Source: UBA11574 sp963752565 (GTDB lineage: Bacteria > Desulfobacterota > Desulfobacteria > Desulfobacterales > UBA11574). Taken from it: 64,000 nucleotides of DNA. The DNA is taken from assembly GCA_963752565.1 (NCBI GenBank), contig CAVVZC010000015.1, forward strand, positions 13,425-77,424, written 5' to 3'. A model generated the notes under the pieces. The model was not told where the DNA came from. It saw only the letters and a list, made by a program, of their open reading frames with translations, and ran no database searches. Within the stretch, counting starts at the first letter, position 1. Each line of letters opens with the position of its first letter. Both the position numbers and the translations under genes were made by a program. Of the stretch, positions 1 to 7,808 are shown one piece after another.

Positions 1-660
1 GATGAAGTGGCCCTGAGAAGCCACAATAATGCCGAGCGGGCAACGATGGACGGATCGTTTAAGGCCGAGATCGTTCCGGTCGAAGTGCCCCGGAGAAAAA
101 AAGCACCGCTGATTTTTGAAAAAGATGAACATTTCAGACCCGGCCTGACTATGGACCAGCTTGAAAAGCTTCAACCGGCATTTCTTCCCGAAATTGGGAC
201 CGTAACTGCAGGAAATTCCAGTGGTATCAATGACGGTGCTTCGGGCATGGTGATCATGTCTGCCGAAAAAGCAAAGGCGTTGAAGGTCACACCCATGGCC
301 AGAATACGGGCCGTGGGCAAGGGGGCCTGCCATCCTTCGATCATGGGGCTTTCACCGATTCCCGCAGTTAAGAATTTGTTTAAAAACAGCGGGCTGAAGA
401 TGAACGATTTCGAGCTCATTGAAGTGAATGAAGCCTTTGCTTCACAATATATCGGATGTGAACAGGAATTGGGCCTGAACAGAGATATCACCAATGTCAA
501 CGGGTCGGGCATCGGTCTGGGACATCCTGTGGGATCGACCGGATGCAGAATTATGGTAACGTTGTTGTATGCCATGGAGCATCGGGGCAAAAGTTTGGGA
601 CTGGCTACCCTTTGCGGCGGCGGCGGTGTTTCCATGGCATGTGCCCTTGAAGTGGTGTAG
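1..660 (+). CDS. Thiolase family protein, C-terminal part (cut by window edge)
   Basis: The reading frame is open to base 1, so the N-terminus lies outside the window. The visible ~219 residues are the C-terminal thiolase domain: the VNEAFA segment, then the NVNGSGIGLGHPVGSTG stretch carrying the catalytic His of the GHP motif, then CGGGGVSMA carrying the catalytic Cys near the end. This family (acetyl-CoA acetyltransferase / 3-ketoacyl-CoA thiolase) joins or cleaves acyl-CoA thioesters in the cytoplasm, in beta-oxidation or its reverse. The two catalytic residues are intact, so it is probably active. The exact chain-length specificity cannot be told. No partner gene is visible downstream. 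Confidence 0.93.
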   Translation, partial: DEVALRSHNNAERATMDGSFKAEIVPVEVPRRKKAPLIFEKDEHFRPGLTMDQLEKLQPAFLPEIGTVTAGNSSGINDGASGMVIMSAEKAKALKVTPMARIRAVGKGACHPSIMGLSPIPAVKNLFKNSGLKMNDFELIEVNEAFASQYIGCEQELGLNRDITNVNGSGIGLGHPVGSTGCRIMVTLLYAMEHRGKSLGLATLCGGGGVSMACALEVV

Positions 661-984
661 GCGCTATAACCCAGAACTTATTAGTTAATGCCATTGATTT
701 CGTGCTCCGAATTTGCAGATGCTCAATCACTGGAAAGACGCGGAAGTTCTCTAACTTCTCCAATAACGGTATTTCTGAAGGACCCATGGGATCGGTTTTT
801 TCAGGCCTAAGTGTAGTTTCCCTTTGTTCAGTTTATGAGATTTCCGTTTCGTTCCCTCAAACCAAAGAGAATTCAGGCGAAGGCGAAAAAATAATGTTTT
901 AGAAAAACAATGTAATATCCGATAACAAGAATAGATGCATTGTGTCTTACTCAAGTTTCGCATCCTTAATATAATGAGAAACCA
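661..984. other. Intergenic gap without a recognisable gene
   Basis: About 320 bases between the thiolase gene and the HEAT-repeat gene. I see no convincing coding frame. Near its right end (949-965) lies one copy of a short intergenic repeat, ACTCAAGTTTCGCATCC, that recurs at 7.0, 7.25, 12.5, 18.1 and 19.2 kb. The promoter of the next operon is presumably here, but no strong hexamer pair stands out. Confidence 0.5.
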
Positions 985-2745
985 ATGGTTGAAGACCTCA
1001 CGAAAAACAGTGGCGATATTATTGAAATAAGACAAGCAACTCAAAAACTTCAAACGGTTAAGGGTGTGATCGGTTTGTTGTTTATGGCCGCCAAAAACCA
1101 TACCATGTACCCCGAAAATCATGCCATCTATCAAGAATCCCTTCAAGCTGTCGTGTCCCGTCTCGATCCCTTCTTAAAAAAATATGGCGACTTCAGACTC
1201 GATGTCGAGAAGGATCGGCTCCTTTTCGAAGATGAAACGGTCTACCAGGATGACTCCAAAAGAGATGAATTGGCGTATCCCCTTTTTCGAGACGGCATCC
1301 AGTGGATGGAATTTCAAGCAGGAATCGAACCTTGGGAAATCTCTGATTTCATAAAAATACTGAATCAATACAGAAAGTTACAGGAAGAGCCAAAAGGAGA
1401 TCTTGTCACCGCCTTGTGGGAAAAGGATTTACCGCACATGCACTATGCAGCCACGGATGTCCTGTGGAAGGCTGAAACCGTAAAAGATTTTTCGACCTTC
1501 AACCTAACCGGAGATGAGAAGCAAGACGCAGACGGTCATGGTGTGGAGGACCCGTCATCCCAGAGTACGAGGGATGATGACCAGCAGGACACGGTCGATA
1601 CGGCAGGGGGAAGGGATACCGAAGGTGACATGACCCTTTCGATTATGGACAGAACCATCTGGAAAATGACCCCGGAAGAGCTGCAGCGTCTTGAAGAAAT
1701 GGTTGCAGAGGAAGAAACCCAAACCAGCACGGAAGATGTGCTTGAGGTTCTGTGGCTGATTCTTAGCACCCAAAATGAACCCGAGGACTACGCGGTTATC
1801 CTTGAATTCATAAAAGAGGAGTTCAAAGCCACCCTCGCTCAAGGTGAATTTCGAATCGCACTCGATTTTTTGGCAGGTTTAAAAAAAGCTTACCAGTCCA
1901 GTAAAACCGAGAAACCATGGGCCCAGCCCTTGTTGCGTCAGTTCTTTGTCGATATTGCCGACCCTCAAGTGCTCGGGGTTGTGAAAGACGTTTTACCAAG
2001 CCTTGATAAACAACGTGCCGATCAAGTCGATATTTTTCGGAAATTGCTTCTCAGTTTTCCACCTGTTTCCATCAAGGCCCTGGCTCCAATGTTGATGGAA
2101 AAACTATCCGCTTCTTTGGAGCGGCAACTCATGGAAATCATCGGATCGCTGGCAAAAAGAGATACGGATCCTTTGGAACAGCTGCTGGATCGACCGGAGG
2201 AGGCTTTGGTTAAAAAGCTTGTGTATATTCTCGGACACATCAAGGGCGAAAAGCCCATGCAAATCCTTTTCAAGATGACGGATCATCCATCGGGACGGGT
2301 GCGGCTGGAAGCGCTAAAGGCCTTGGAACCCCGGAAGATAAATATGATCAAGGAACTTTTTCATCTTGTAAACGATCCTGTTCTCACTATTCGGCGGATG
2401 ATGTGGAACCACCTGGAACAATACAGAAATGAGGAAACCGGAGACTTGATTTTAGATTATCTCCAACAAAAAAAGATTCTCTACAGGGACGATCAGCAAA
2501 TTTTGAACTGTTTCAAAACTCTTGGTTGTTGCGGCACGCTGAGTTCCATCCCGTTTTTAGGCCAAACCCTACTCGGTCAAGGGTGGGATTTTAGTTCCGA
2601 AAGGTTACTTCGGCGACAGGGTGCTGCCTTAGCGTTACTCGAACTGAACACACAAGAAGCCCGGGACGATCTAAAGAAAGCCTCGAGAAGCCTGTTTCCA
2701 AGTGTTCGATCTGCATACCAAAAGGCCTTAAAGGATCATCAATGA
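985..2745 (+). CDS. HEAT-repeat-like protein, probable partner of the adjacent HD-GYP protein
   Basis: 586 residues, acidic and helical, without signal peptide or membrane segment. The N-terminal ~160 residues have a compact domain (MYPENHAIYQ region) that resembles the N-terminus of the next gene product (both have a run of short helices followed by a strand-rich stretch). A low-complexity acidic linker follows (~175-225), then helical repeats that read like HEAT/armadillo units, clearest at ~400-480 (pairs of helices with DP...VR-type turns). The stop codon overlaps the start of the downstream HD-GYP gene (ATGA), so the two are translationally coupled and probably act together. The specific role is unknown; scaffold or regulator of the HD-GYP enzyme is an inference. 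Confidence 0.75.
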   Translation: MVEDLTKNSGDIIEIRQATQKLQTVKGVIGLLFMAAKNHTMYPENHAIYQESLQAVVSRLDPFLKKYGDFRLDVEKDRLLFEDETVYQDDSKRDELAYPLFRDGIQWMEFQAGIEPWEISDFIKILNQYRKLQEEPKGDLVTALWEKDLPHMHYAATDVLWKAETVKDFSTFNLTGDEKQDADGHGVEDPSSQSTRDDDQQDTVDTAGGRDTEGDMTLSIMDRTIWKMTPEELQRLEEMVAEEETQTSTEDVLEVLWLILSTQNEPEDYAVILEFIKEEFKATLAQGEFRIALDFLAGLKKAYQSSKTEKPWAQPLLRQFFVDIADPQVLGVVKDVLPSLDKQRADQVDIFRKLLLSFPPVSIKALAPMLMEKLSASLERQLMEIIGSLAKRDTDPLEQLLDRPEEALVKKLVYILGHIKGEKPMQILFKMTDHPSGRVRLEALKALEPRKINMIKELFHLVNDPVLTIRRMMWNHLEQYRNEETGDLILDYLQQKKILYRDDQQILNCFKTLGCCGTLSSIPFLGQTLLGQGWDFSSERLLRRQGAALALLELNTQEARDDLKKASRSLFPSVRSAYQKALKDHQ

Positions 2746-4187
2746 ACCAGGGAACTGGAAAATTACACGAGGATTTTCTCAAGATGTTTTACAAGCTGGT
2801 CTATCTGGCCAAGATCCATCAAGTTAACAATCCATTGTTGACGAAATGCATCGGTGATTTCAAAAAGGTCGCCGGACGGGTGCTGGCGGATGATGACCAT
2901 ATTAGCTTGCAGGTGTCCCGCGGCAATATTTTTATTCAGGACGAAAAGTTGCTCCACCGGCGTGAAATCGGTAAACTTGTCAGCAACATGCTGCAGTACT
3001 TCGAAAAGCGAGACCTTCAAGGGCTTTGTTTTTACGCTGCTGTATTAGAGGCTTCGGACAAAGAGATTATCGAATTTGGCCGCATATTGAACGAGAGCGA
3101 GCAGCAGAAGGATCCCCTGAACTGGTTTGACGAACAGATGGACAACCGGGGGTTTATCTGGGTGGAAAATATCCATGAACAAGACACGCTGATAACGGAA
3201 CAGGACCCCGGAACCGAACCCCTGGATCAGGAACAACTCAGGAAAGCAAAAGCAAAAGAATCTTACTTTTACGCGCTGAACTCCATAAAAGAAGTGGCTG
3301 AAAAGATTACCACCCAAAAGAAGGCGGGAGTTCGTAAGGCCCTTCGCGTGATCCAGAACATGGTGGATCTCGTCATGGAGGATGAATCCATCGTTCTGGG
3401 GATCAGTACCATTCGCGACTATGATGACTACACTTTTACCCATTCAATAAACGTTGCCATACTTTCCATGTGTCTGGGGCGCCGAATCGGGATTTCGAAG
3501 ACGTCTCTGCACCGGCTGGGAATATGTGGGCTCTTTCACGATCTGGGAAAACTGGATATACCCGTTGAAATCATCCGCTCGCCCAGAAAACTGAGTAATA
3601 TCGAGTTTGATGTTGTAAAGAACCATACCATTTACAGTGTCGCCCAAATTATTAAATTACAGGCCGCCCGGGGTCTCAAGTCAAAAGTTCTGCTTCCTCC
3701 ATTTGAACACCACATGAAGTATGACCTTTCGGGATATCCACAGACCCCTCAAAGGAAACCCGTGAGTCTGTTTGGTCGGATCCTGACCATTACTGACGTT
3801 TTTGATGCCATCACCTCACAACGTGATTATCGCTCTTCGGCTTTAACACAAGATCAGGCCCTTGGCTACATGTTGGAACACTCAGGAACGGATTTTGATC
3901 CGATCCTCCTCAAGGTGTTCATCAATATGCTTGGGGTTTATCCCATCGGTTCACTTCTTGAACTGGACACCGGTGAATTGGCCCTGGTAATAGAAGCCGG
4001 AAAAGCAGACGACGGTACGCGGCCAAAGGTCGTAATATTGGCCGAAGACGGACAGGGGGGGTATGCAAAGGATGGTGTGGTGGATCTGGATGAACGCGAT
4101 GAACCATCCGGTGTATTCCGGCGAAACATTGTTAAAAGCCTTCATCCTTCCACTTATGGCGTCCAACCCGCCGAATTCCTTCTTTAA
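2742..4187 (+). CDS. HD-GYP domain protein (putative cyclic-di-GMP phosphodiesterase)
   Basis: 481 residues. The N-terminal ~190 residues are a family-unknown sensor-like part; the C-terminal half is an HD-GYP domain. Visible motifs are FHDLGKLDIP near residue 266 (metal-binding HD), a histidine in NHTIYS near 305, EHHMKYDLSGYP near 325-331 (HH and GYP), and ITDVFDAIT near 350. The HP..G element common in active HD-GYP enzymes is changed around NHTIYS, so activity is likely but not certain. The family hydrolyses cyclic-di-GMP in the cytoplasm. The gene overlaps the preceding HEAT-repeat gene by 4 bases. It fits the cyclic-dinucleotide theme given by four riboswitch-like leaders elsewhere in this window. 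Confidence 0.88.
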   Translation: MNQGTGKLHEDFLKMFYKLVYLAKIHQVNNPLLTKCIGDFKKVAGRVLADDDHISLQVSRGNIFIQDEKLLHRREIGKLVSNMLQYFEKRDLQGLCFYAAVLEASDKEIIEFGRILNESEQQKDPLNWFDEQMDNRGFIWVENIHEQDTLITEQDPGTEPLDQEQLRKAKAKESYFYALNSIKEVAEKITTQKKAGVRKALRVIQNMVDLVMEDESIVLGISTIRDYDDYTFTHSINVAILSMCLGRRIGISKTSLHRLGICGLFHDLGKLDIPVEIIRSPRKLSNIEFDVVKNHTIYSVAQIIKLQAARGLKSKVLLPPFEHHMKYDLSGYPQTPQRKPVSLFGRILTITDVFDAITSQRDYRSSALTQDQALGYMLEHSGTDFDPILLKVFINMLGVYPIGSLLELDTGELALVIEAGKADDGTRPKVVILAEDGQGGYAKDGVVDLDERDEPSGVFRRNIVKSLHPSTYGVQPAEFLL

Positions 4188-4306
4188 ATTTGAACTCCCC
4201 GCTGCTTGTCGGAGCAAAGCGAAGATCCCGAACCTTCGGGGTTGGAGTAAAGTGGAAATCCCGTTTTCCGGGGCACCGCGGAATAAATTCAAACGAAAAA
4301 TAAGGG
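4188..4306. repeat. GC-rich hairpin-rich spacer between convergent genes
   Basis: The gap holds GC-rich short inverted repeats (for example CCCGAACCTTCGGGG at about 4228-4242 and CCCGTTTTCCGGGG at about 4260-4273). Its wording (GAAGATCCCG...CGGGG) resembles the spacers at 14576-14656 and 30764-30820, so it is probably a dispersed intergenic repeat. It could serve as a transcription stop for the two convergent genes, but there is no good T-tract. Confidence 0.45.
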
Positions 4307-5017
4307 TCAAATAAATCTGGACTTCTTTCTTTTCTTTACTGATCCACCGAGTATGAATCCAAAGAGTAAAACCCCTGCTCCTGCAATAAACGATTGTATT
4401 CTATTTGATTTCAAAGGGTTTTTTCGATCTTTTCTAAGGCTTTTGAGTTCGGTGTTCAATTCGGCATTTAATTTCTTCAACTTTTCTACTTTACCGATCA
4501 GTCCTTCCGCGTTTTTTGAATGCTTGAGAAGATTTGTATACTTTATATTAAGCTGTATAAAGTCACTTTTTGCTTTTGCAGCAAATTTCTGATTAATATT
4601 CACTTCTTCTTTTAACTCTTCGATTTCTTCTTGATACATTGTCTTTGTTTTCGATAACGTATTTGAAACAGAATCTTGCTCATTTTTAAACGTTTCGATT
4701 TCATTTTTCAATTCTTCGATAATCAGAACCTTGGGTTTTTCTGAAACAATATATTTTGCATGAACCCACCCTTCAATGCCAGCCTCGGTTCTAATCCTTA
4801 ATAAATCTTCTTTCTCCTCGATTATATCTACCGGTGCCGCTGTCTCAATATATCCTAAAACAGCAGAATTCTGGTTTTCTCCATCGCGAACAGAAATGAT
4901 GAGCCGATCAGAAACATATCGCGTGTCGGCAAAAACAGAATTAATGGGAGCTGACACAGTGAAAGCGACAATAAAAAGAATCACCAATATGGTTTTTCCA
5001 ACGACTATCCGACTCAT
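4307..5017 (-). CDS. SH3-domain/coiled-coil membrane protein (TIGR04211-like)
   Basis: 236 residues: a signal peptide (to about residue 30, ending SVFA), an extracytoplasmic bacterial SH3 domain (about 32-95; VRDGENQNSAVLGYIETA and GIEGWVHAKYI are typical), a long Glu/Lys-rich coiled coil (about 98-200), then a single membrane helix (FIAGAGVLLFGFILGG) and a basic tail. This order is the one known for the SH3-and-coiled-coil family with YgiM-like architecture; the function is not established, an envelope role is likely. The start has an AGGTG ribosome-binding site. It lies 12 bases after the HDOD gene on the same strand, suggesting one transcript. Confidence 0.82.
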   Translation of the reverse strand: MSRIVVGKTILVILFIVAFTVSAPINSVFADTRYVSDRLIISVRDGENQNSAVLGYIETAAPVDIIEEKEDLLRIRTEAGIEGWVHAKYIVSEKPKVLIIEELKNEIETFKNEQDSVSNTLSKTKTMYQEEIEELKEEVNINQKFAAKAKSDFIQLNIKYTNLLKHSKNAEGLIGKVEKLKKLNAELNTELKSLRKDRKNPLKSNRIQSFIAGAGVLLFGFILGGSVKKRKKSRFI

Positions 5018-5029
5018 GATAGCACCTAT

Positions 5030-6334
5030 TTATGTTTGTTTTTCTATAAGTTGCCGCAAAGGTAACGGGTAAGTCTTGCTCTTTTTTACCATTGCCGGCA
5101 GCAGTCGTTCCCTGACGATGTCTTCAAGGGTCAATCCTCGCCAGTTTGTCAGTTCTATATATTCATCGAAAAACGTTGTTGATAGTTCTGTTTCTTTTTT
5201 GCCCTGAAACAAGTTATAGCAAAGATGGCTAAGATACAGTAAAGTGACGTTGTACCTTAATTCTTCGGGGATGTGATGCGGAGAAGAAAACTCGGGATAG
5301 GATTGAAACTCGACGCTTTTCCACAAAACATCCGGCAGATTCCACTCCTTTAGCAAAAGAGATCCCAACTGAGCCTGATCCAGGACCATAACAAGTGCTG
5401 CCAACTTTGGATTCTGATCTTTGAGCAATTGGATGACGATCTGACCAATTTCGTGTAGCAGACCAAAAGAGGCCATTTCGGCTGGATGGCCATGGCGTGA
5501 CTCTAAAGAGAGCATAAACGCGATATGCGAGATAATTTCAGAATGCAGATGCAGTGCCTTAAAATTTGGTGTATTCGGCATGGTGCGGCGAATACCTTCG
5601 GCAATGACGACCTGGTATATTTGTTCAAATCCAAGAAGAACAACGGCATGGTGAATATCGGAAATTTTTTTCTGAAAACTGTAGTATGCAGAGTTGATGG
5701 TTTTCAATACAATGGCAACGAGAGCCGGGTCCCGTTTGATCTGTTCAACGAGTTCCTGTGTAAAAAGTTGACTGGATAGGGTCGTTGCAAACGCCGGCAA
5801 TCGTGGAACTTTCTTGATAATGCCTTTAATCATTTCAGACTGGTGAAAATCTGTTTTCAATGGAGAACGGTAATTGAAAATATCTTTTTTTAGCTGCATG
5901 TTCTTTGCTAGAAGATTGTTTTCACTCTTTTTGAGCAGGCGAATGCGTTCAGCGGATAGATGGGCCAGACGTTTATAAACGGACAGCCGTGTCTTGTCAT
6001 TCAGGCCGTCAATGGTGGCCTTATCCAAAGCCATGACACGGGTCGGTTCGGCAGCAATGACGGATGTCATTCGTAACGGGTCCCCGGCAAGGGCCATGGC
6101 TTCAATCCAGTCCCCTTTTGAAAAAACGGCAATGATTTTTTGATGCGTTTTTGGGCCTTGAACAATCCTTATCTTTCCGTCCAAAATGACAACTGCCATT
6201 TGATCGGGATCGTCTTTCTTTATCAAAACTTCACCGGCCTGCAATTTATCGATTTTCGCCCGACTGGACAATTCGATCACTTCTTTTTCGCTGAATCCGT
6301 TAAAAGCGGACATTTGATCTTTTTGTTGTGTCAT
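5030..6334 (-). CDS. Cyclic-nucleotide-binding + HDOD domain signalling protein
   Basis: 434 residues. Residues ~10-125 form a cNMP-binding (CAP-type) beta-roll: LQAGEVLIKKDDPDQMAVV, then GDWIEAMALAG. Residues ~165-370 are an HDOD domain, a catalytically dead relative of HD hydrolases (PRLPAFATTL, LLGFEQIYQVV, GLLHEIGQ). HDOD proteins serve as signal-transduction adaptors in the cytoplasm. It is followed by the SH3 protein gene with a 12-base gap. The ligand of the cNMP domain cannot be told from the sequence. Confidence 0.88.
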   Translation of the reverse strand: MTQQKDQMSAFNGFSEKEVIELSSRAKIDKLQAGEVLIKKDDPDQMAVVILDGKIRIVQGPKTHQKIIAVFSKGDWIEAMALAGDPLRMTSVIAAEPTRVMALDKATIDGLNDKTRLSVYKRLAHLSAERIRLLKKSENNLLAKNMQLKKDIFNYRSPLKTDFHQSEMIKGIIKKVPRLPAFATTLSSQLFTQELVEQIKRDPALVAIVLKTINSAYYSFQKKISDIHHAVVLLGFEQIYQVVIAEGIRRTMPNTPNFKALHLHSEIISHIAFMLSLESRHGHPAEMASFGLLHEIGQIVIQLLKDQNPKLAALVMVLDQAQLGSLLLKEWNLPDVLWKSVEFQSYPEFSSPHHIPEELRYNVTLLYLSHLCYNLFQGKKETELSTTFFDEYIELTNWRGLTLEDIVRERLLPAMVKKSKTYPLPLRQLIEKQT

Positions 6335-6639
6335 TTTCGATTGCGCCTGTGGTTTTCAACCCGTTATTAGGTGTTAATTTCTTGATGACTTCGTAATAAT
6401 ATTATTTTTCCTTATTTTTACGAGACCATCAATGTTAACTTAAAAAAATTGTTATAGCCTGCTTCATTTTATCAGAAATTATAAAAATTGAGTTATAATA
6501 TCACATATTTCAGTAAATTTAAAGCGAAAGTATTGAAATTCGAATAATTTAAACCTTTATCAATGAAAAAGTTCTAATTATTATGAGCGCTAAACGTATC
6601 AGGTTAAACTTTTACAGATGTTTTGCCGATATTAGTATT
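6335..6639. other. AT-rich gap upstream of a riboswitch
   Basis: About 300 very AT-rich bases between the divergent HDOD gene and the riboswitch at 6640. No gene is supported. Promoters for both sides must lie here, but the AT-richness makes any one hexamer call weak. Confidence 0.4.
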
Positions 6640-6727
6640 GATGAGAAAAAGGCAAACATCTTCAGAGAGTGGAACGCAAAGCCATCGGCCCGGTAATTAT
6701 GGGTGGCGGGGATACCCGACAAATGGA
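6640..6727 (+). promoter_or_regulatory. GEMM-I (cyclic-di-GMP class) riboswitch
   Basis: The stretch carries the conserved pieces of the GEMM-I aptamer in order: AAGGCAAAC, a short hairpin, AACGCAAAGCCATCGGCC, then GGTGGCGGGGATACCCGA. These line up with the Vibrio Vc2 aptamer (GGGCAAAC, GACGCAAAGCC, GGTAGCGGGGTTACCGA). The P3 helix region is short. The aptamer sits directly before a terminator hairpin and a strong ribosome-binding site for a 54-aa membrane protein, the usual layout of a transcription-terminating riboswitch. Confidence 0.78.
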
Positions 6728-6742
6728 TACGCTGAACACCAG

Positions 6743-6776
6743 AGCTCATTCTTTTCTTGAGAAGATGGGCTTTTTC
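6743..6776 (+). terminator. Expression-platform terminator of the 6640 riboswitch
   Basis: AGCTCATTCTT (6743-6753) pairs with AAGATGGGCT (6762-6771) with one G-U and one bulge, followed by five T. It lies between the aptamer and the ribosome-binding site of the small gene, so it can act as a ligand-controlled stop. Confidence 0.7.
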
Positions 6777-6798
6777 TATTTGCCGGAGGTGATGAATC

Positions 6799-6963
6799 AT
6801 GAAATTATTGTTTTATTTTGGTATCTTCAGCGTGTTTGCTCGTTATTATCCATTTTATACTTTTGTCCTGTTGTGGGGGGTGGTGTGGATAGTATTTGTT
6901 GCAATGTGTTGGGATATGGGTGTAGAATTGGTGCGTACCCGCGCAAAGCAAAAGACTGAATGA
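6799..6963 (+). CDS. Small membrane protein (54 aa) under riboswitch control
   Basis: A 54-residue frame with a near-ideal ribosome-binding site (GGAGGTGAT, 5 bases before the ATG). The N-terminal ~38 residues are hydrophobic and aromatic (MKLLFYFGIFSVFARYYPFY then TFVLLWGVVWIVFVAM), likely one or two membrane helices, followed by a basic tail ending RTRAKQKTE. I recognise no family. The position right after a GEMM-I riboswitch and its terminator makes expression dependent on a cyclic dinucleotide. A longer overlapping frame (6669-6959) starts inside the riboswitch and is rejected. Confidence 0.7.
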   Translation: MKLLFYFGIFSVFARYYPFYTFVLLWGVVWIVFVAMCWDMGVELVRTRAKQKTE

Positions 6964-7014
6964 CGGGTTTAAACTTCAAGTCTTCATGGTTTCACCTGCG
7001 GAAGTTTCATAAAA

Positions 7015-7276
7015 TTATAACTCAAGTTTACACCCTTCGATTCTGCTGAAGCTTTATCTGATGTTACTTGGAAAGGTCTTATTCAAATGAACTTCGATGA
7101 AAGTCGCCACATCGCCATATATCCTAAATATTGGGTCACTGCGAACAATCGTGATAGGTGATGCATATCGCTTATTTTAAAAACACATGGCAATGATCCT
7201 TCACTGCTAATATCAGATAAAAACACCATCATAAAATGAACTAACGTATAAATTCGGGTGTGAAACTTGAATTATA
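7015..7276. repeat. MITE-like element with terminal inverted repeats
   Basis: TATAACTCAAGTTTACACCC at 7016-7035 is matched in inverted orientation at 7256-7275 (TATAATTCAAGTTTCACACCC when read on the minus strand). The enclosed ~260 bases hold no gene. The same terminal sequence occurs singly or in pairs at 949, 12498, 18074-18181 and 19175, so this looks like a non-autonomous mobile repeat lying between the small membrane gene and the response regulator. Confidence 0.55.
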
Positions 7277-7327
7277 GCAATATTTGTTGGAGGTCATATA
7301 CTTAATCTGCTGACAAGGAAAACATAA

Positions 7328-7738
7328 ATGACTGGATTTTCGAGAAAGATTTTATTTGTGGATGATGAAGAATTACTTAGAGATACGATAAAAGAGATGC
7401 TAATAATGCTGGGATACGATGTTGAACTTGCCAGAGATGCCAAAGAAGCTTTAAAGATAGCACGGAAAGAATATTTCCCCCTGATAATAACAGATTTGAT
7501 GATGCCGGAGATCGACGGCACCCAATTGTGTAAACAGATTAGAGAAATTAATGAAACGGCGGTTATTTACGCTTTTTCCGGCTATCTCACGGAAGTAGAC
7601 TCGGATCAGCTAAAAGATGTTGGGTTTGATGGTCATCTTTGCAAGCCGGTTAGTATCGAAGTGTTAAAGCATGCCATTGAAGGGGCATTTGATAAAATTC
7701 ATCAGCGGCAGAACAGGGCTGCCAACACCCCGCTGTAA
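7328..7738 (+). CDS. Single-domain response regulator (REC)
   Basis: 136 residues consisting of one receiver domain: FVDDEELLRD (acidic pocket), DLMMPEIDG with the phospho-acceptor Asp near residue 58, the Ser of FSGY near 83, and the Lys of CKPV near 103. No output domain is present, so it probably acts through protein contacts, as CheY-type regulators do. No kinase gene is adjacent; the hybrid kinase at 39.5 kb has its own REC domain. The gene lies 70 bases before the aminopeptidase gene. Confidence 0.9.
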   Translation: MTGFSRKILFVDDEELLRDTIKEMLIMLGYDVELARDAKEALKIARKEYFPLIITDLMMPEIDGTQLCKQIREINETAVIYAFSGYLTEVDSDQLKDVGFDGHLCKPVSIEVLKHAIEGAFDKIHQRQNRAANTPL

Positions 7739-7808
7739 ATCTTTTAAACACAAATTTTACACCTTTAATTATTCCGAATATTCAGGATGTCCCTTTTTGG
7801 AGGTTACC

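Noticed and set aside
6669..6959. 96-codon plus-strand frame over the 6.6 kb riboswitch
   Set aside because: It begins inside the aptamer, has no ribosome-binding site, and overlaps the better-supported 54-aa gene in another frame.
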